Source: Uloborus plumipes (lineage: Eukaryota > Arthropoda > Arachnida > Araneae > Uloboridae). Taken from it: a DNA stretch of 64,000 nt. Below are positions 23,747-37,130 of the stretch, piece by piece (within the stretch, counting starts at the first letter, position 1; each line of letters opens with the position of its first letter). Position numbers and translations under genes: made by a program. Location of the stretch: contig JAXGGA010001049.1 in assembly GCA_038373865.1 (NCBI GenBank), positions 62,001-126,000 of the forward strand, given 5' to 3'. Below the pieces are notes generated by a model. The model was not told the origin of the DNA. It saw only the letters and a program-made list of their open reading frames with translations, and did not search any database.

Positions 23747-26373
23747 CATTATTTTAAAACTGTTACACGGCATATTTTGATAAATAGTGTACAAAAATAT
23801 AAATGATGAATAATATGATATTTGATTTGGCTTCATTGAATGTTTATATTAATTGACAAGTTCTTCATGATTATGACGAAGAAATAGAAATAGAGGATAT
23901 GCTAAAATTATTCTTGTACGCATACAATAATCAAATACATATGTAGTTAACTCTCAATAAACGTTGGAATTACTTTGTAGTTGGTGTTGTTTATCCTGTT
24001 ATGTTTTTCCCAAATGAATACGTTTTATTCTGAAAAAATAAAATTTACCTGTCATTTGTATTAAAGTGATTATTAATGCAAGAATTAATAAAACTTTTTT
24101 GACTCCATAGATCACATTGTTTCTATCTGATATTCAAGCACTTTTTGTAATGTATGCATCAAGAACGCAGCTTATCGATTGCTTACCAAGACTTCTTCTG
24201 ATGAAATGCAACATTAAATGTTTTTTTACTAGCTATGAAGCATCTGAGTTTTAATTATCTTTTGTACTTCATATAGACAACCGGGGTAATTTTTTTCAAA
24301 AAATTAAATAAATTAATTTAATTCAAATTAAATTAAATTAAGTTAAAATAAAATAAAATAAAATTAAGCAAAATAAAATAAAATTAAGCAAAATAAAATA
24401 AAAATAAATTGAAAATTTTCATTCATTCCTGTTTCGCTTGTGTTTCAGAAATAATTCAGCCTTATCGTTCAGTTATGTCTTCTTTTGTATGCAAAGCAAT
24501 TAAGAAATTGTGCTGAAATCAAACCTTTAAATGTAATTTTGTGGAGTAAGTTTGATCTGCATTAACAATATTTGTAGCACCTCAAAAATGATGCTTTTTA
24601 TAAAGATCAAGAAGTGAGCAATAATTTTGAGTACATTTTTCTGTGACGAATTAAGATTACTGGCTATTAGTAGGAGAGATCGGATATCTGATTCAAGGTA
24701 GAAGTGATAAAATTTTCTCTCATAGTTTTCGAGATCAGCTGTAACTCATAGCAACTGTAGACACGTTCCCCAGCAATTCAATCACTACTAAGTGAATTGT
24801 TGTTAATCCTCTTGGAGAAAAATTAGGAATAGAAAATTTTCATCATTAGTTTAAGCTATATTTTCACAGATTTTGTTTTTCTTTCACATAATTTTCGCTC
24901 TGAATTCAGCTATAATTTTATTTAAAGTTCACAAAAGATAATAAATACATAAAACATAATTAAAAGAAATATTTTTTTAAAGGTGCATCAAGTTTCTCTA
25001 GCCTCCCTTTCAGTTTCAAAGTGCATGTTCATCATGCAAAGTGTTTTCTCAAGAGAAAGCCTCAAGCTATGCTGCCCGTCTGGTGATGAATTGCTGTTTC
25101 AACTCTTAAGTTGCTCGAAAAAACAAGCCTCACCTTAGATATAATCAAAGTTAAGGTATTCATAGAGTGTTCCATAAACAGTGATCCATCTTACGCCGAT
25201 GCATTACCACATCTTTAAGCAACAGAAACCGCAAAATGAAGAACATAAACAAATTTGTTGCTTTTAATACGTGCAAGTATGAAGGAGGCCACGAACTCAG
25301 ATAACTCAATTGAAAATAAATAAATAAATAAATAAAATAATATTCTTGGTAACCTTGACATTTTCCTGGTAAAAGAAAGTGAAGAGGTTAGAAAGTACGT
25401 GAGATGGTTGCGACTGCATAAAGGCTGTTGACCCTGCTTTCTGTAGCGCAAACAGTCTTTTAACCTGATTACTGCGCGATTAGAACAGGTTTGTCAAAGC
25501 TTTCTGAATTCCGGAAGCGTAGATTGTCGCCTTCTTGCCTCAGGGACTCAGTTGACATTTGCTCCTGTCGAAGACTGCAATGGAGTGGGACTATCTTAAC
25601 GAAAAATATTTGATAATTAAGATCATAGTGATTCTTTATGTATTTGAGAGCAAACGAACTTAAAAGTAGCAGTTTGGTTCATAAATATTTTTAAATACGT
25701 AAATAAATAAATCTAGAAATCAAGGGTCATGGGGAAAATCACATCAGAAGGGATCATCACATCAGAGCAATTGCACTAAGTTCTTTGTATTCGAAGGCAA
25801 ACGATTCGGAGTAAATGTGCATTGATTGCTGAGCTGTTTTGAAAACAGGCGTTTCTATGGCTTTCTTAACGATGATGAACATTATCATGACGAGATATGC
25901 TTTGGAGTAAACAAACGTTATGTAGGTTTTGGCTTTAATGAATTTTCACCAGGCGATATCAATCAAACTAATCAGGTGATTGTGGCTGTGGCGTGCACTT
26001 TGATCAAAATTTATCGTGTAAATAATGTATTCGGGTAATTATACACAAGCGTGAAAAATTAGCTGGATCTCTATCACATCTAATCTCTCTATCACATCTA
26101 ATCGTAAATCTCTATCACATGGAGCTAGATGACAACTCGGCATCTACTGCAAGAAAATTATATTGCCATAGTAGTATTATCAGTGCTCATCTTATTCTTT
26201 TATATCATCTAAAAGTTATGGGAAATAGAGATGTACCGAAGCTCCGACCGAAGCTTCTACCATACCGAAGCATGAGGTGTGATTCGGGCACTTCGGCCTA
26301 TAATAAGTTACATTGTGAATTTTTATTTTGCAACTTTAATTACATAATATATTGTGTTTCAAGCTATACAGAA
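23747..26373. other. Intergenic, between the two convergent proteases (left part)
   Basis: No gene recognised. Contains AAATTAAATA / AAAATAAG low-complexity sequence at about 24298-24400 and (AATA)n near 25316-25340. Around 26225-26290 there is a cluster of CCGAAGC words like those of hAT-type ends, and a possibly related cluster in opposite orientation lies at 28300-28370. Confidence 0.45.
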
Positions 26374-27218
26374 TCCACATAAATAAGACAAAGAATATGT
26401 GTGTGTATATATTTATATGTGTGTGTGTACCTTATACAAATCCACAGATCACGTCGGATCTGGACGAAATTTGGCAAGGAGATACTTGGGCACCTGTGAA
26501 GGATCATAGGGTGGTTTTTGAGCGGGAAAAAGTACCGATCCGTTTGAATTTCGAATAAAAGACTTCAAAATGGCTCTTTCTACCCGAAATACTTATCGGA
26601 TCTTCTCAATCTTGGTCTCATTCGAAAGAACGCAAAAATCACCTTTTAGGAAAGTTTCCTTCCTACGGTATTTAAAACCACTAATCGATATTTGCACCCT
26701 GAAAAAAGATACGGGCTTTTAAAAGAAAGCGGAATTGAATTTTTAATTGAAAATTGACGAGCATCTGCGCGGGAAAAAAATCTCATTAATGATTTCTATC
26801 TGTTGCCATTTTGACCTGAGTGCTGCAAAAATAACATTCTTAATTTTTTTTTCGTTAGTGCCCAGAGAATAATAATCCCCCCCCCCCCCAGCCAGTTTCA
26901 ATTGCATTGTAGCCCTAAACCTTCATTTTATTTTCCCAATCAGTTCTGGCTAAAGAAATGCGAGGAGGAGGAATGAATAATAATAATCAGCGTAAAACAT
27001 GCAGTAAATTGAAATATCATCAGGGAATAAAATATTGTCTGCTCCTGTTAAAGAAATTGAAAACGTGTGTAAAAAGAAAAAAATAGATCAGAAAGATTTT
27101 TAAATCGCCATGCTGTTTTTTTTTATTTTATTTTTGCTAAAAAAAGATATTTTACTGTTATTTTTCTGAACTTATATGCTGCATTTAACATCCGAGCAAA
27201 GCCGGGCACAACAGCTAG
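26374..27218 (+). mobile_element. Probable non-autonomous Helitron remnant
   Basis: The right end GAGCAAAGCCGGGCACAAC followed by AGCTAG|T is a Helitron-type CTRR terminus. About 750 bases earlier the text CGTCGGATCTGGACGAAATT, then TGGCAAGGAGATACTTGGG, corresponds to the conserved 5' region of the same kind of element. The exact start is uncertain; 26374 (A|TCCACATAAATAAG) is the best A|TC candidate. No Rep/helicase frame. A C-run lies at about 26877-26889. Confidence 0.55.
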
Positions 27219-29359
27219 TAAAAAATAAAGTAAAACACAGAAGAAAATTATGTTTAATTAAAATGATTGGGTGTATTGAACCCATAGAACAAGAAACTGC
27301 TCAATAATTAACAGTATATTCTATTTAACTTGAAAACTTATTTATTCAATTTTTTTATTTTTATGAAATAAATAAGTTTAGTTATGTTTGGTTAATAATT
27401 ATAGGAACACTTGAGTTGCTTTAAAATGAAGCTAGTAAAATGTGGTGTTCTCTAAACATTTCTATTGTTGACACTTCCGGAAAAAAATCAATTTTTATAT
27501 TTGACCAGACCAGAATTTCTTTTTAAAGTCCTATTTAGCTTAATATAATTATATTTATTGGTATAAAATTTCATTTTTGTTTAATTTATTAAACCGTTAA
27601 AAAAGCATTTGTAGATATTGATCACGATCATTAGTAATAGTTCAGGATTATGAAATGTCCTAAGAATTAACAAAAAGTAAATTGATACTGATTTTTTTAA
27701 TCAAATAAAATACTAGAAAAGTGCCCATTTCTTGCAAACCCACTTTTGATCAACTACATTAAGTTTCAATTTCATTAGTTACTTAAAAAAATGCTTACTT
27801 TTCATTAAATTATTCTTGATATAAACAGTTCCAAAATTAAACGTATGAAATATTTTGCATAAAATATAAATATTGACTGATAAATTAGAAGACATACGTG
27901 TATAAAACTCTAACAAGCTCAACTTAAAGTCAAAACTTTTTTATTAAGAATATTTAAATATCTATTATATTATATGTAAGTAGCTAATTTCTAATTTATT
28001 CTGTGATTTAATATTTGATCATATTAGTTTATTTTATTATGAACATTTCCTTAACTATAGAACATGTTTTTCATAGTCTAAATAGTGTTTCATAATACTA
28101 ATTTGCAATGAAGAAATTAGAAATATCTTCTTTTCTGGTACTATCAGTACAAAACAAAAATAAATACTTTAATTAGTGAAATTAATTGATAAATGAGACA
28201 GTAAGCTATAATTGTTGTGCAACACTAAGTATATTAAAACAAATAGAGTACAATATCAGCTTGTATTCATTTTTTACGCAATTAATGCTAAATCTTCAAT
28301 ATGTGCACCAGCCGAAACTGTGGTACTCGGTACTTCGGCTACACTGAGCTTCGCGCCTTCTGTAATCGAAAAACATGTTTCTCAGCTCCTTAGCATTACT
28401 TACTTATATGCTTTTTATTTGGTTTTATTAAGCATTAAGTAAAAAACATAATTACGCACGCAAAATACTCAATATTTCATATGTATTTGTTTTATATCAC
28501 CCGAAACGAAATCTTCATCTTGCCCGGCATAGGAGGCATATGACGAATATCATTTATCACAAATGACTTAATGCGTCATGAAATTTGAAAACCATCTTTA
28601 TGTTTATCACAATACTTTGTAAATAAGGATTCATTTTAAAAATTTCAAATAGCAAACTATCAGCTCAAATTTTGTCCATTTTCCTCTTAATGTAGTACAA
28701 TTTCCAGGTTGACTTTATTTGTTAGCTTATAATGTTGGGTCTCTTTTTACTCTCTTAATAATTTAAGTTCCATCTTTTATTAGATCTTTTTCGGCTACGA
28801 GATTCATTTTTAATAACATAGCTATGTATATGTTATATGATCTAAATTTATTTCTCTGAAAGATATTCTTCGAATTCCGTTATACTTTAATTTGTTTAGT
28901 GCAGTAATCAAAGGAACTAATATTTATGCTTGACTTATTGCTGGAAAACATGTTTCAGTGAATGAAGACAAGTCACAACAAATGTATATTAACTTTTCTG
29001 ATGTATTTGATCGGAGAAAAAAACCTTCGCCAAATTTAGAAAAAAATCTTTATTTACATCTCCACATACTTACAAATAAACATCATATTCACTTTTAACA
29101 ACTTTCAATCCATATATACATCAATCAACGTAAAACACAATCAATGCACAGCTTCCACATGTAAGATAAAATGTTCCAATTCTTCTACAAAATTTCGCTT
29201 GAATCACTAGGTCGGATATGCAGCATCTGTGCATACTAATACCCATTTATTGGCAAACATCGTCATACGTATGAATAAAAAGCAGATCGTGCAGAGGGGA
29301 AAAACACTTAGAAAGTTCCTATTAATCATAAATATTTTCACTCTATACTTACACATTAT
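27219..29359. other. Intergenic AT-rich sequence, no gene
   Basis: I see no coding exon or bounded element here apart from the CCGAAAC/CTTCGGC-rich patch at about 28300-28370. Confidence 0.5.
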
Positions 29360-29872
29360 CTCATTAATTCCTGACATTTTTTTTCCAAAGATAGTTTGTA
29401 TACTGGTTACAAACAGTGTTTAATGGACCGGAAAAATAATTAAAAAATATTATGTAAAAAAAAATTGTTTTATTAAGGAAAGAAAAATCGTCCCTTAAAA
29501 ATTACGATAGACCCCAGAGGGTACATACTTTTTTACTAAATTTTTTTTTGCCTACGATATAATATTTAAAAAGACATTTTATAAGAAGAAATAAAATCAG
29601 CAATTAACATAAACTGGGAATCTGGGAATAACTTTGAAAACTTAGCTTTTTTTTTCTTGAGATTGTGAACGATGTGATTTTTGATAAAGATCATATTAAA
29701 ACTGCTACAGAATACACTTTAGAATGGTTATGTGCTGCAATCTGTTAGTAAGGAATTGAAACAATACCAAGATACTAATTGAACACTATTATTTGGTTGA
29801 AATGTTCATTTTGGGGAAATTCAGACCATTTTTTGGACCGTCCCTAAAAAAAGGACGCTAGGCATTAATGGG
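29360..29872. mobile_element. piggyBac-type MITE, copy 1
   Basis: 513 bp related along its whole length to 38267-38776. The right end read inwards is TTAA|CCCATTAATGCCTAGCG, the CCC end next to TTAA that defines piggyBac elements. The left end is CTCATTAATTCCTGACA, next to TTAT, a one-base-decayed TTAA. A second inner inverted word (GGACGGTCC) follows the right end. No transposase. Confidence 0.85.
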
Positions 29873-31879
29873 TTAAATTGTACTGCGTATCATACTTTGT
29901 TTGCCAAACAGTTATGACATTTTTGTAACCTGCTTACTCACTGAGTATTTTAAGTGCGGGGCCATCTGAGCAAATGAAAACACTAAAACTTTATTCGCAT
30001 CTCTTTGCAATTATGTATAAAGTTGAAAAAAAGACATGAATGCAGTACGTCCCCAAAAGCGTGCCTGTAAACTGTTATATGACTATGGCATCAAAAAAAA
30101 AAAAAAATAGTTTTCATTTGACGATGATACATGGTTTTCGGGATTCTTCCTTTTACCTTATTTAAATCGAATTTCAAAAACAAATTTTCCTATTTCTAAA
30201 GGTTAAGGGGGCTATTTGCATGAAACTTTATCCATTTTGTCAGAAAAGTTCTATGGTTCAAATAAAACTGAAAATATTTTGTGAGATCAGAAATACTGTG
30301 TAAAAGCCTCAACTAGCTAAAACCATCGCACTGCAAATTCCTAGTACTCATTGAAGACACGTTGAAACACTTTAATTTAGAAAAAGTGTTGCAGTTGCCT
30401 GAATGTTCTGTAAAATGTGTTACGAATGTGCTCCGTTGAAACAAAAGTGATGTGAAATGGACTCTAAATCCGATCCGACTGTACCCGCTCAGAATATTAG
30501 TTAAAATTAAGTTTGGGAACACATTTGAGAACAGATTGAGAACATATATAGGCACACTTGTCATACACATTGTCTGACACTTGTTGTGGTTGTGTGACTG
30601 CGACCGGTGGCGGTTGACTGCCTCCCTTGAGATTGCTATAAATTTAATGGCAAAAAACTAATGATATAACCGAAGGAGTGATCCATAAATACTACAAACT
30701 ATGTACCACGAAGTGGTCTAAGAGAAACAAAGAGTTGACACAAGTGGTCTAAAAAAGGGGGAAGTGTTAAAAAAAATCTCAATACCTTTCCAAAATTGTT
30801 AAAAAAGTGTGATGAACAAAATAAGTTCTGAAAAGCGTTTTCAGTAGTGTTTTGAAAACTTTTAAAAAAGTGTGCTTGAAAGTGCTATATGGGGACAAGC
30901 CGCACATGAGAAATGAAAGGGGCATTTCTCCATTTACACTATCATTATAGAAGTGCCCTATTTATTCTACCTGTGAAAAGTGTCCGAATATGATAAGAGT
31001 TCAAAACGTGTTCAAAAAGTGTCCCAAAGATTGGCAATTTAGAGACATTCTCAAAATCTACAAAAATCTTCAGTTTTGAGCTATTTCTTTTATGAATGTT
31101 TCATTCCCTGCTTATGCTCATGCTAAATAGTAGGCATTATGTCTAAAAAATCTTGTTATCACCTTAACCATTGTAACAGTATACATGCTTTTTTTACTGT
31201 CCAAAAAGAAATATTCTGCGCTGTAATTTCCAGTATTAGAAAAACTAAGACTACTTTTGAGCCGTAAACTATTACTGCCTTCACTCAAAACTTAAAGTGA
31301 CAAAGATATCAAAAGCTTATATTCTTTTGCAAATTGCATTGAAGAACCACTCTTCTTAGGTATGAAATTTGATGAATATAGTCTAGTGTTATAAATCATG
31401 AGCATGCAAGTTTAATTTCAAACACGGTTTTATTTAACCCCGGGACTCTTATAACATTATTATTACAGTACTCATTAACTTGACATAGATAAGCATTTCA
31501 TCCTCACAACATTTGATGTTAAAAACAACCAGAGTATCCACCAAGCAATTAGACTAGAGTTGAATTGGTTACGATTATGCTTATATTTTATGAATGAAAA
31601 CGAAAAGTAACGTGAATGAATTAAAGGAATGTTATAAACTGCACTTTTGTATAAGAAAAGAAAAAGGTACAAAGAGGCAGTAGAGCTTCCCAAGTTAAAC
31701 ACTTACTATTAGAATTGAAAATAGGAAAGACAAAATATGTACCGTTTGTTATCGTATGAATTCGTATCAAAAGCTTAATTTCTTTATTTGAGGATAGAAA
31801 GAAGACCAAAACAACGAAAACAAATGAACATATGTTTTTTATACAAGATGTTGAGATGTCCAAGCATGTGTGTGCTTTG
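29873..31879. other. Intergenic / 3' flank of gene B
   Basis: No gene recognised. The words AAGTGT and AAAAAGTGT recur in 30740-31030 without a clear period. The right edge is the 3' untranslated region of gene B. Confidence 0.5.
31783..31788 (-). promoter_or_regulatory. Probable polyadenylation signal of gene B
   Basis: AATAAA on the - strand about 92 bases after the gene B stop codon. Confidence 0.45.
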
Positions 31880-32035
31880 TTAATTAGTGACTTGATTTAT
31901 CCAAGTAGTATACTCAGAAATTTTTGTGTAGACTCCAGGAAGCTTTGGCCTTGCACATCCTACGCCCCACGAGACGAGTCCTACTAAAACGGACCTCCCA
32001 TTTTTCACAGCTGTCAGTGGACCACCAGAATCACC
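31880..32035 (-). CDS. Gene B last exon with the catalytic serine
   Basis: Starts in phase 0 at GDSGGPL and ends INQVTN, then TAA at 31880-31882. Contains [10 protein letters not shown] and [16 protein letters not shown], so positions 225-228 are PGVY as in trypsin. Acceptor CTTCTATTCAG. The same intron position (CQ|G, phase 0) occurs in gene A. Confidence 0.94.
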   Translation of the reverse strand, partial: GDSGGPLTAVKNGRSVLVGLVSWGVGCARPKLPGVYTKISEYTTWINQVTN

Positions 32036-35000
32036 CTGAATAGAAGAAGGTATTTATTAAAATATAGAGATTTCAACACGATAAGCAATTTGACAGGCAG
32101 CTTTACGAAACTGAAACTTTAAATTTCTCCTCCCTGCTTTTTCATCATTGAAGAGTTGAAAATTGTTGGTTCAATGTTTTTGAAAATGCATAAGTTGTGT
32201 ATGCGTACGCACTAATTTTCCAATTGAACTATTTTAAATACTAAAGCTGATTATGCATGCAGTTGAGTACTGTTGGTTTGGTTTACTTCACAAATGTCAC
32301 CTTCTCATACTGATCAGCTTTAAACTACTACCATGTATAATCACTCTTACCCTAGAAGACTTATAATAATTCTTACTGATCATTGAAGTTTATGTGTGCA
32401 TTTCAGAAACAGCATGTCAATTACTAGACAGACGCAATACTGTACTGAACTTTCGAATGACTCTACAATTGGAACCACAAATTTGATGTTCATATTTGAT
32501 GATACCAAAATCTTCGGCTGCGAACAGTTGCTTCATCTGTTTAGTATCCTTCTGCACATTTATGAACAAAGAATAAAAAAGATTATTTAAAGCACAAAAT
32601 AATCCCCGATACCCTTTAATTGAACAACATGCATGAGGCAAGGTTTATTCATCACAAAGTTAACTTCAAATGAAATGCTCAGACTTATCAGTTCCAGACT
32701 AAATATTTGGCATGTGTTACTTACCCTCAGAACATTTCTTGAATTCATGATTCTAAACCAAAGGAAGCGGATTACAAAAAAGTGAAAATTACTCACCTAG
32801 AAAAATCTGAGGATTCCTTTCCAATAGTCTCGAAATAATTTTAATACAGTATTTCAGCTTGTCAGCTTTGAACACTTACCATTTTGGCATAAGCATTAAA
32901 ACACTAAATTTGTAAATATAAAATAAGGAAAATACAGAAATGATCTGAATAATTGCATTAATCTCAGATATATGCTACAATGGACTATAGCTCAAAAAAT
33001 AAGATTTTAAAGCTTTTGGCCATGTTTTACTGAGATTTTAGAATAACAGCTTTTGAAACTAGAGTATTTTACACTCTATTATAATCCATTCAGCCTGAAG
33101 AACTGAAATTAAAACAAAGACAAAATTGGTAGTTTAACTTTTCTTTAAAACAAAAATGGATAAACTGTGTACTAAGCGAAAAATCTTAGCACATTAAATA
33201 TTTTCTTAATCTGCTTCATATTAAAGAGCCGTTCAAGCAGTTTTAAGTTACATGTATAAATTCAATATCACTAAGAGCTTTCTTGGGAGGGTACCAACAT
33301 CACAATGCAAACTTTCAAACGTATATTATGTAAATCCATAAGGTTTTTTAGCGATACCAGCGTCATTTATTTATTCAATGGTGATAAAATTTTGGCCGAA
33401 AGTAAAATTCCAAGAATTGTTTGCATCTTTAGAAGGAGTTAATCACATAATTTGCTATTGTCCTGCTTTAAGGGGCCTTGGTTACATGTATATATGCATT
33501 GACTATTCAACTTCATTGTCATATTACTATCTAAATTTGGAATCATTCCATCATTTAATCCAATATTGTTGAACTAATATTAATAATATATATTTCTCTT
33601 GAATTGAAAATGTATGCCGTATTATCACCTTTTCTTGAATAACAGAATTCGCCAGAAAACTTATAGATAACATTCACCACTTCAGTAGAGAATGTCTAAG
33701 GTGCAATTTATTATTATTATTATTTTTTTTTTTTTGAGATGAACTTTTCCTTTTTACATCTTCTTTTTTATATCAATAGAGCAAAAACACTGCCAGCAAG
33801 TTAATCTTGGCATGTCAGAAAATCCCCCTACATTCAATAAATATTAAAATATGGCGAGAAATATACATAAACAACACATAAATCAAATAAAGGCGAAAGT
33901 CACGGAACGATTTTGTGTCGGTATATGGAACTTGCATGCACTACAAACAAAGTTTAGAAAGCACATTCAACAACATATATGACCTTTCAATCAGTATCAT
34001 GCTAACTTGGTACTAAAATTTCTGTGAATTACATGAAGTAAAAAGCTTCTAAAATATCACAAAAAAAAGCTAATTGCAGTTTCAATCACTAAATCACCTT
34101 TTTTATTAAATACTCCTTTATGTTGAATATAACAACTCTCTCGTTGTCTTTAATGTTTTAGTTTAATATTTTCTGTCAAACGTATTTAAACTATGCATAA
34201 AAATAGTGTTGAAACTGGAAAAGAAAAAATTCATTTCCTGCAATGTCACTTAGAGCCCTTAAGATTACCACGTGTTGCCGCTGGGTACGAGTCAAGGGCG
34301 CAATATTCTGATGTAGTACAAGAAAATACGGAGTAATAATATGAGTCGAGGAACTTGAGAAGATTCAAGTTAGGAACTTGATTAAAAACATCGAATACAG
34401 AATGTTTAGCTGTATGAATCATATTATCTAATTAGTTCTACTTTTATATCTAATTCTAGAGCTTTTCGCTTTGTCTATTTTTCGCAATATTCTTGATTTA
34501 GTTTCACATCGAACCAGAATTCTTTCCGCTGTCTGACTTTTTGACTTTGATTAATGTTTAGATTGCTATATTCCTTTTATTTGCATTTATTTCTTCAAGC
34601 AGAAAGTATCTAGTTTAAACTTCCATATTGAGCTCAACAATCAATTACCTGCCTGGCTTGTTCCAGCAATTTCTGTGTTCCAGCTACCTTGTATTCTCTC
34701 TCACTCAATAAGAAAAGAACAATCTAAACAATTTGGTCAATCTGTTTATTTGACTTATTTACTCATCAACTACTCTTTCAATGGTTATTTTATGTTTTTC
34801 TGACAACTAAGGACTTCAATGGGGCTCGAAACTCTACTACACAACCTTTTTGCTCTTAATGACTTAACAATTTTACCACTCGAAGTAGTGTATAACAGGA
34901 CTAGAATAAAAACATCACGGTTACACTTTTTAGCGCTTATTTTTTGTTGATGCACATTTTGATAATTTTTCAAGGTCATTATCATTCGAGGCCATTATCG

Positions 35001-36173
35001 CTGTCGGTATATTTCACGTAGTTCTACTCTAGTTCTGGCTTATGGTTGGTAACTTACTACTTAATACTCAGGCCTTGCCTTCAGTTTACGAGTTGAACCG
35101 TACCATTGTTGCGCTCTCTCGCTGGTGTGCTAAATTTACTTCAGCTACCAGTTTGTTGGTACTCTCAGCTTCAATGCAATGACATCTACCTTCAGATTGG
35201 TTATTGTCTATTCCAGACAGATGAACCCATACAAAGGATGAAGCTGCAATAGCGGGCAGTATACTGCTGGTAACTTTAGTCTCGGCTTATGGGCGTTAAC
35301 TTGTTGCTCATTATTATGAGTAATTTAGTGCTTACATTTTCTTGTTTTTTGCTCAATTAAAGGCTCTTTATGGTAAACTATTGGATTGTTTTGCTCGGCA
35401 TTTTACTGCATTTTTTAAAATTACTTTCTCTGTATTGTTTTTGACAAAATTTCTATCAATTTCAATAAATAAACGATTAAATGTATATGCTCATAATGCA
35501 ATGTGCAAGGGAATTCATTAAGTTCTTTGCACAATAATTGTAGTTGTAAATCACACAACTATTTTTTATGGTATTTATGAAATTGCTTTATAAACATTCA
35601 ATTCAAAATACATTTATATCTTTGATACTTCTGCTTAAGTGCGTACTAAATTCGGTTTATTTCTTCAAAAACGAGTTTTTTCCCTAATATCTATTATTCT
35701 GCAATTTCATTTTTGAACTACCTTCAACAACATTTTTCTTCTTCATTTCCTTTTGTACTTTTTTTCACTATAAAATGACAGACGAGGATAAAAGATAAAA
35801 TCAAACAGTTTTTGTTACTCAAAGTTACAGATGCTTAAAAAAAACAAGAATGAAAATCCATTTAATTGCTCAACTTTAAAGGTATTTAAGATCTTGGTTA
35901 GTAAAACACTGTAAGAAATGAGATTTAAGTCATGAAATTATTAAAGCAAAGTAGTGGATTGTAAATTAAGCTAAAATGATTAAATGAAAACAATTCACAG
36001 ATACAAAGAAGTTATTGTGAAAACCTCTTCTTAACTATTTGGTTAGTTCTACTTCATGTTGCATTATCGTGCAACAAACTAAAATGACTTCACGTTATTT
36101 TATACATCATTATTTTACTCTGTTTTACTAAGGAATTACTTTTAATACTGATGGAAAAAGAAATTTTATTTAC
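32036..36173. other. Gene B intron before the last exon (4,138 bp)
   Basis: No exon or bounded transposon recognised. A stretch of more even base composition at 34990-35310 has an internal repeat: CTGGCTTATGGTTGGTAACT at about 35036 and CGGCTTATGGGCGTTAACTT at about 35282, roughly 250 bases apart. It may be an interspersed repeat family. A TTA/T-rich tract lies near 33710-33740. Confidence 0.5.
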
Positions 36174-36331
36174 CTGACACGAATCTTTTCCTCCTTCTTT
36201 GTAACCAGCACAAACCATGGTAGGAAATATCGTCTCTTTTCTTCCTAGACTTTTGTACCATTCTTGGCACTCGTTATGGTCGATCACTTGGAGATCCACT
36301 TTCTGCAAAATTCCGGGAGAATCGCGGACTC
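36174..36331 (-). CDS. Gene B exon with the S1-pocket aspartate
   Basis: Two bases completing Gly, then 52 codons ending CAG. Contains GILQKVDLQVIDHNECQEWY, MVCAGY and GGKDSCQ; the Asp in KDSCQ is position 189. Acceptor TTTATTCTCAG, donor GTAAAT. It is separated by only 113 bases from the previous exon, the one intron without transposons. Confidence 0.94.
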
Positions 36332-36444
36332 CTGAGAATAAAAACGAAATCTAATGTAAAAACGGCTATAGTTAATATAATTAGATGGTGAGCTAGGAGA
36401 CGCAGACAAAAATGAAAAATTACAAGAAAATACTCTTTACTTAC

Positions 36445-36713
36445 CGTACCGTGTTCTACCCCATCCTGTGACCGTCGCCGTTTGCCCAGCAAACTCTTCC
36501 CCAAAGAGAGGTAAGCAGACAGGAATGACATGCCTTCGAAATCTAATTGGTCTCTGCAACTGAAGCAGGGCAATATCATGTTGGTAGTTTGAAGGGTTAT
36601 AGCCAGGATTCACAACTCTACGCCTTACCGCTACCTCTTCATGAGCATATGCTTCCGTAGTTTGCCTAATGTCATGTTCGCCTAAGCGGACCTTCAAACC
36701 TGAAGTCTGTGAC
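36445..36713 (-). CDS. Gene B exon with the catalytic aspartate
   Basis: One base completing Arg, 89 codons and one further base. Contains KVRLGEHDIR, NYQHDIALLQLQ with Asp162 (chymotrypsin Asp102), VIPVCLP, and TATVTGWGRTRYG. Acceptor GAAATAG, donor GTAAGT. The phase 1 junction five residues after GWG is at exactly the same place in gene A. Confidence 0.94.
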
Positions 36714-36882
36714 CTATTTCAAACATAAAAATAATTAGCAGATATTAACAACGGCGAAAAATACAAAACAAATTTAACAAGAGTTCTGGGCCATAATGGT
36801 GGGGTCCTCCTCGTGGTGTGGTCTGGGTAACGCTAAATCCTTACTAATATTTGATCAGATTTGTATCTGGACAACGACTATT

Positions 36883-37130
36883 CTGCCGTGCTAAGCGTAA
36901 AAGTGGTGTCTGCAGCTGAGCTCAAACTGAGATATTGCTCTTTAAAGTTTCGCTCCTCCATGTACTTGATTCGGATGAAACTTTTTCATATTTCTTTTAA
37001 AAATATTTTCCGTTCTCAAATGGCCATATAATTTTGCATGTAGGCAAAATACGGCACAAAGAATCACATGGTGGTGATAACTTAATTTTGTTAGAAAGTG
37101 ACAATACGACTTTTGTGCTTATCAAGGCAG
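36883..37130. mobile_element. MITE family X, copy 2
   Basis: Inverted ends CTGCC(G/T)...CTAAGC, flanked on both sides by TATT (36879-36882 and 37131-37134), a 4-bp target duplication. It is a diverged relative of 1091-1342 in the same orientation and lies in gene B intron 3. No coding capacity. Confidence 0.75.

Noticed and set aside
26228..28370. hAT-like element suggested by ATGTACCGAAGC and CTTCGGCTAC clusters
   Set aside because: The right end lacks the expected ACATCTCT terminus and no target duplication is visible.
36274..36579. 101-codon - strand frame overlapping gene B exons
   Set aside because: It reads through the 113-bp intron in a different frame from the protease exons and has no family motif.
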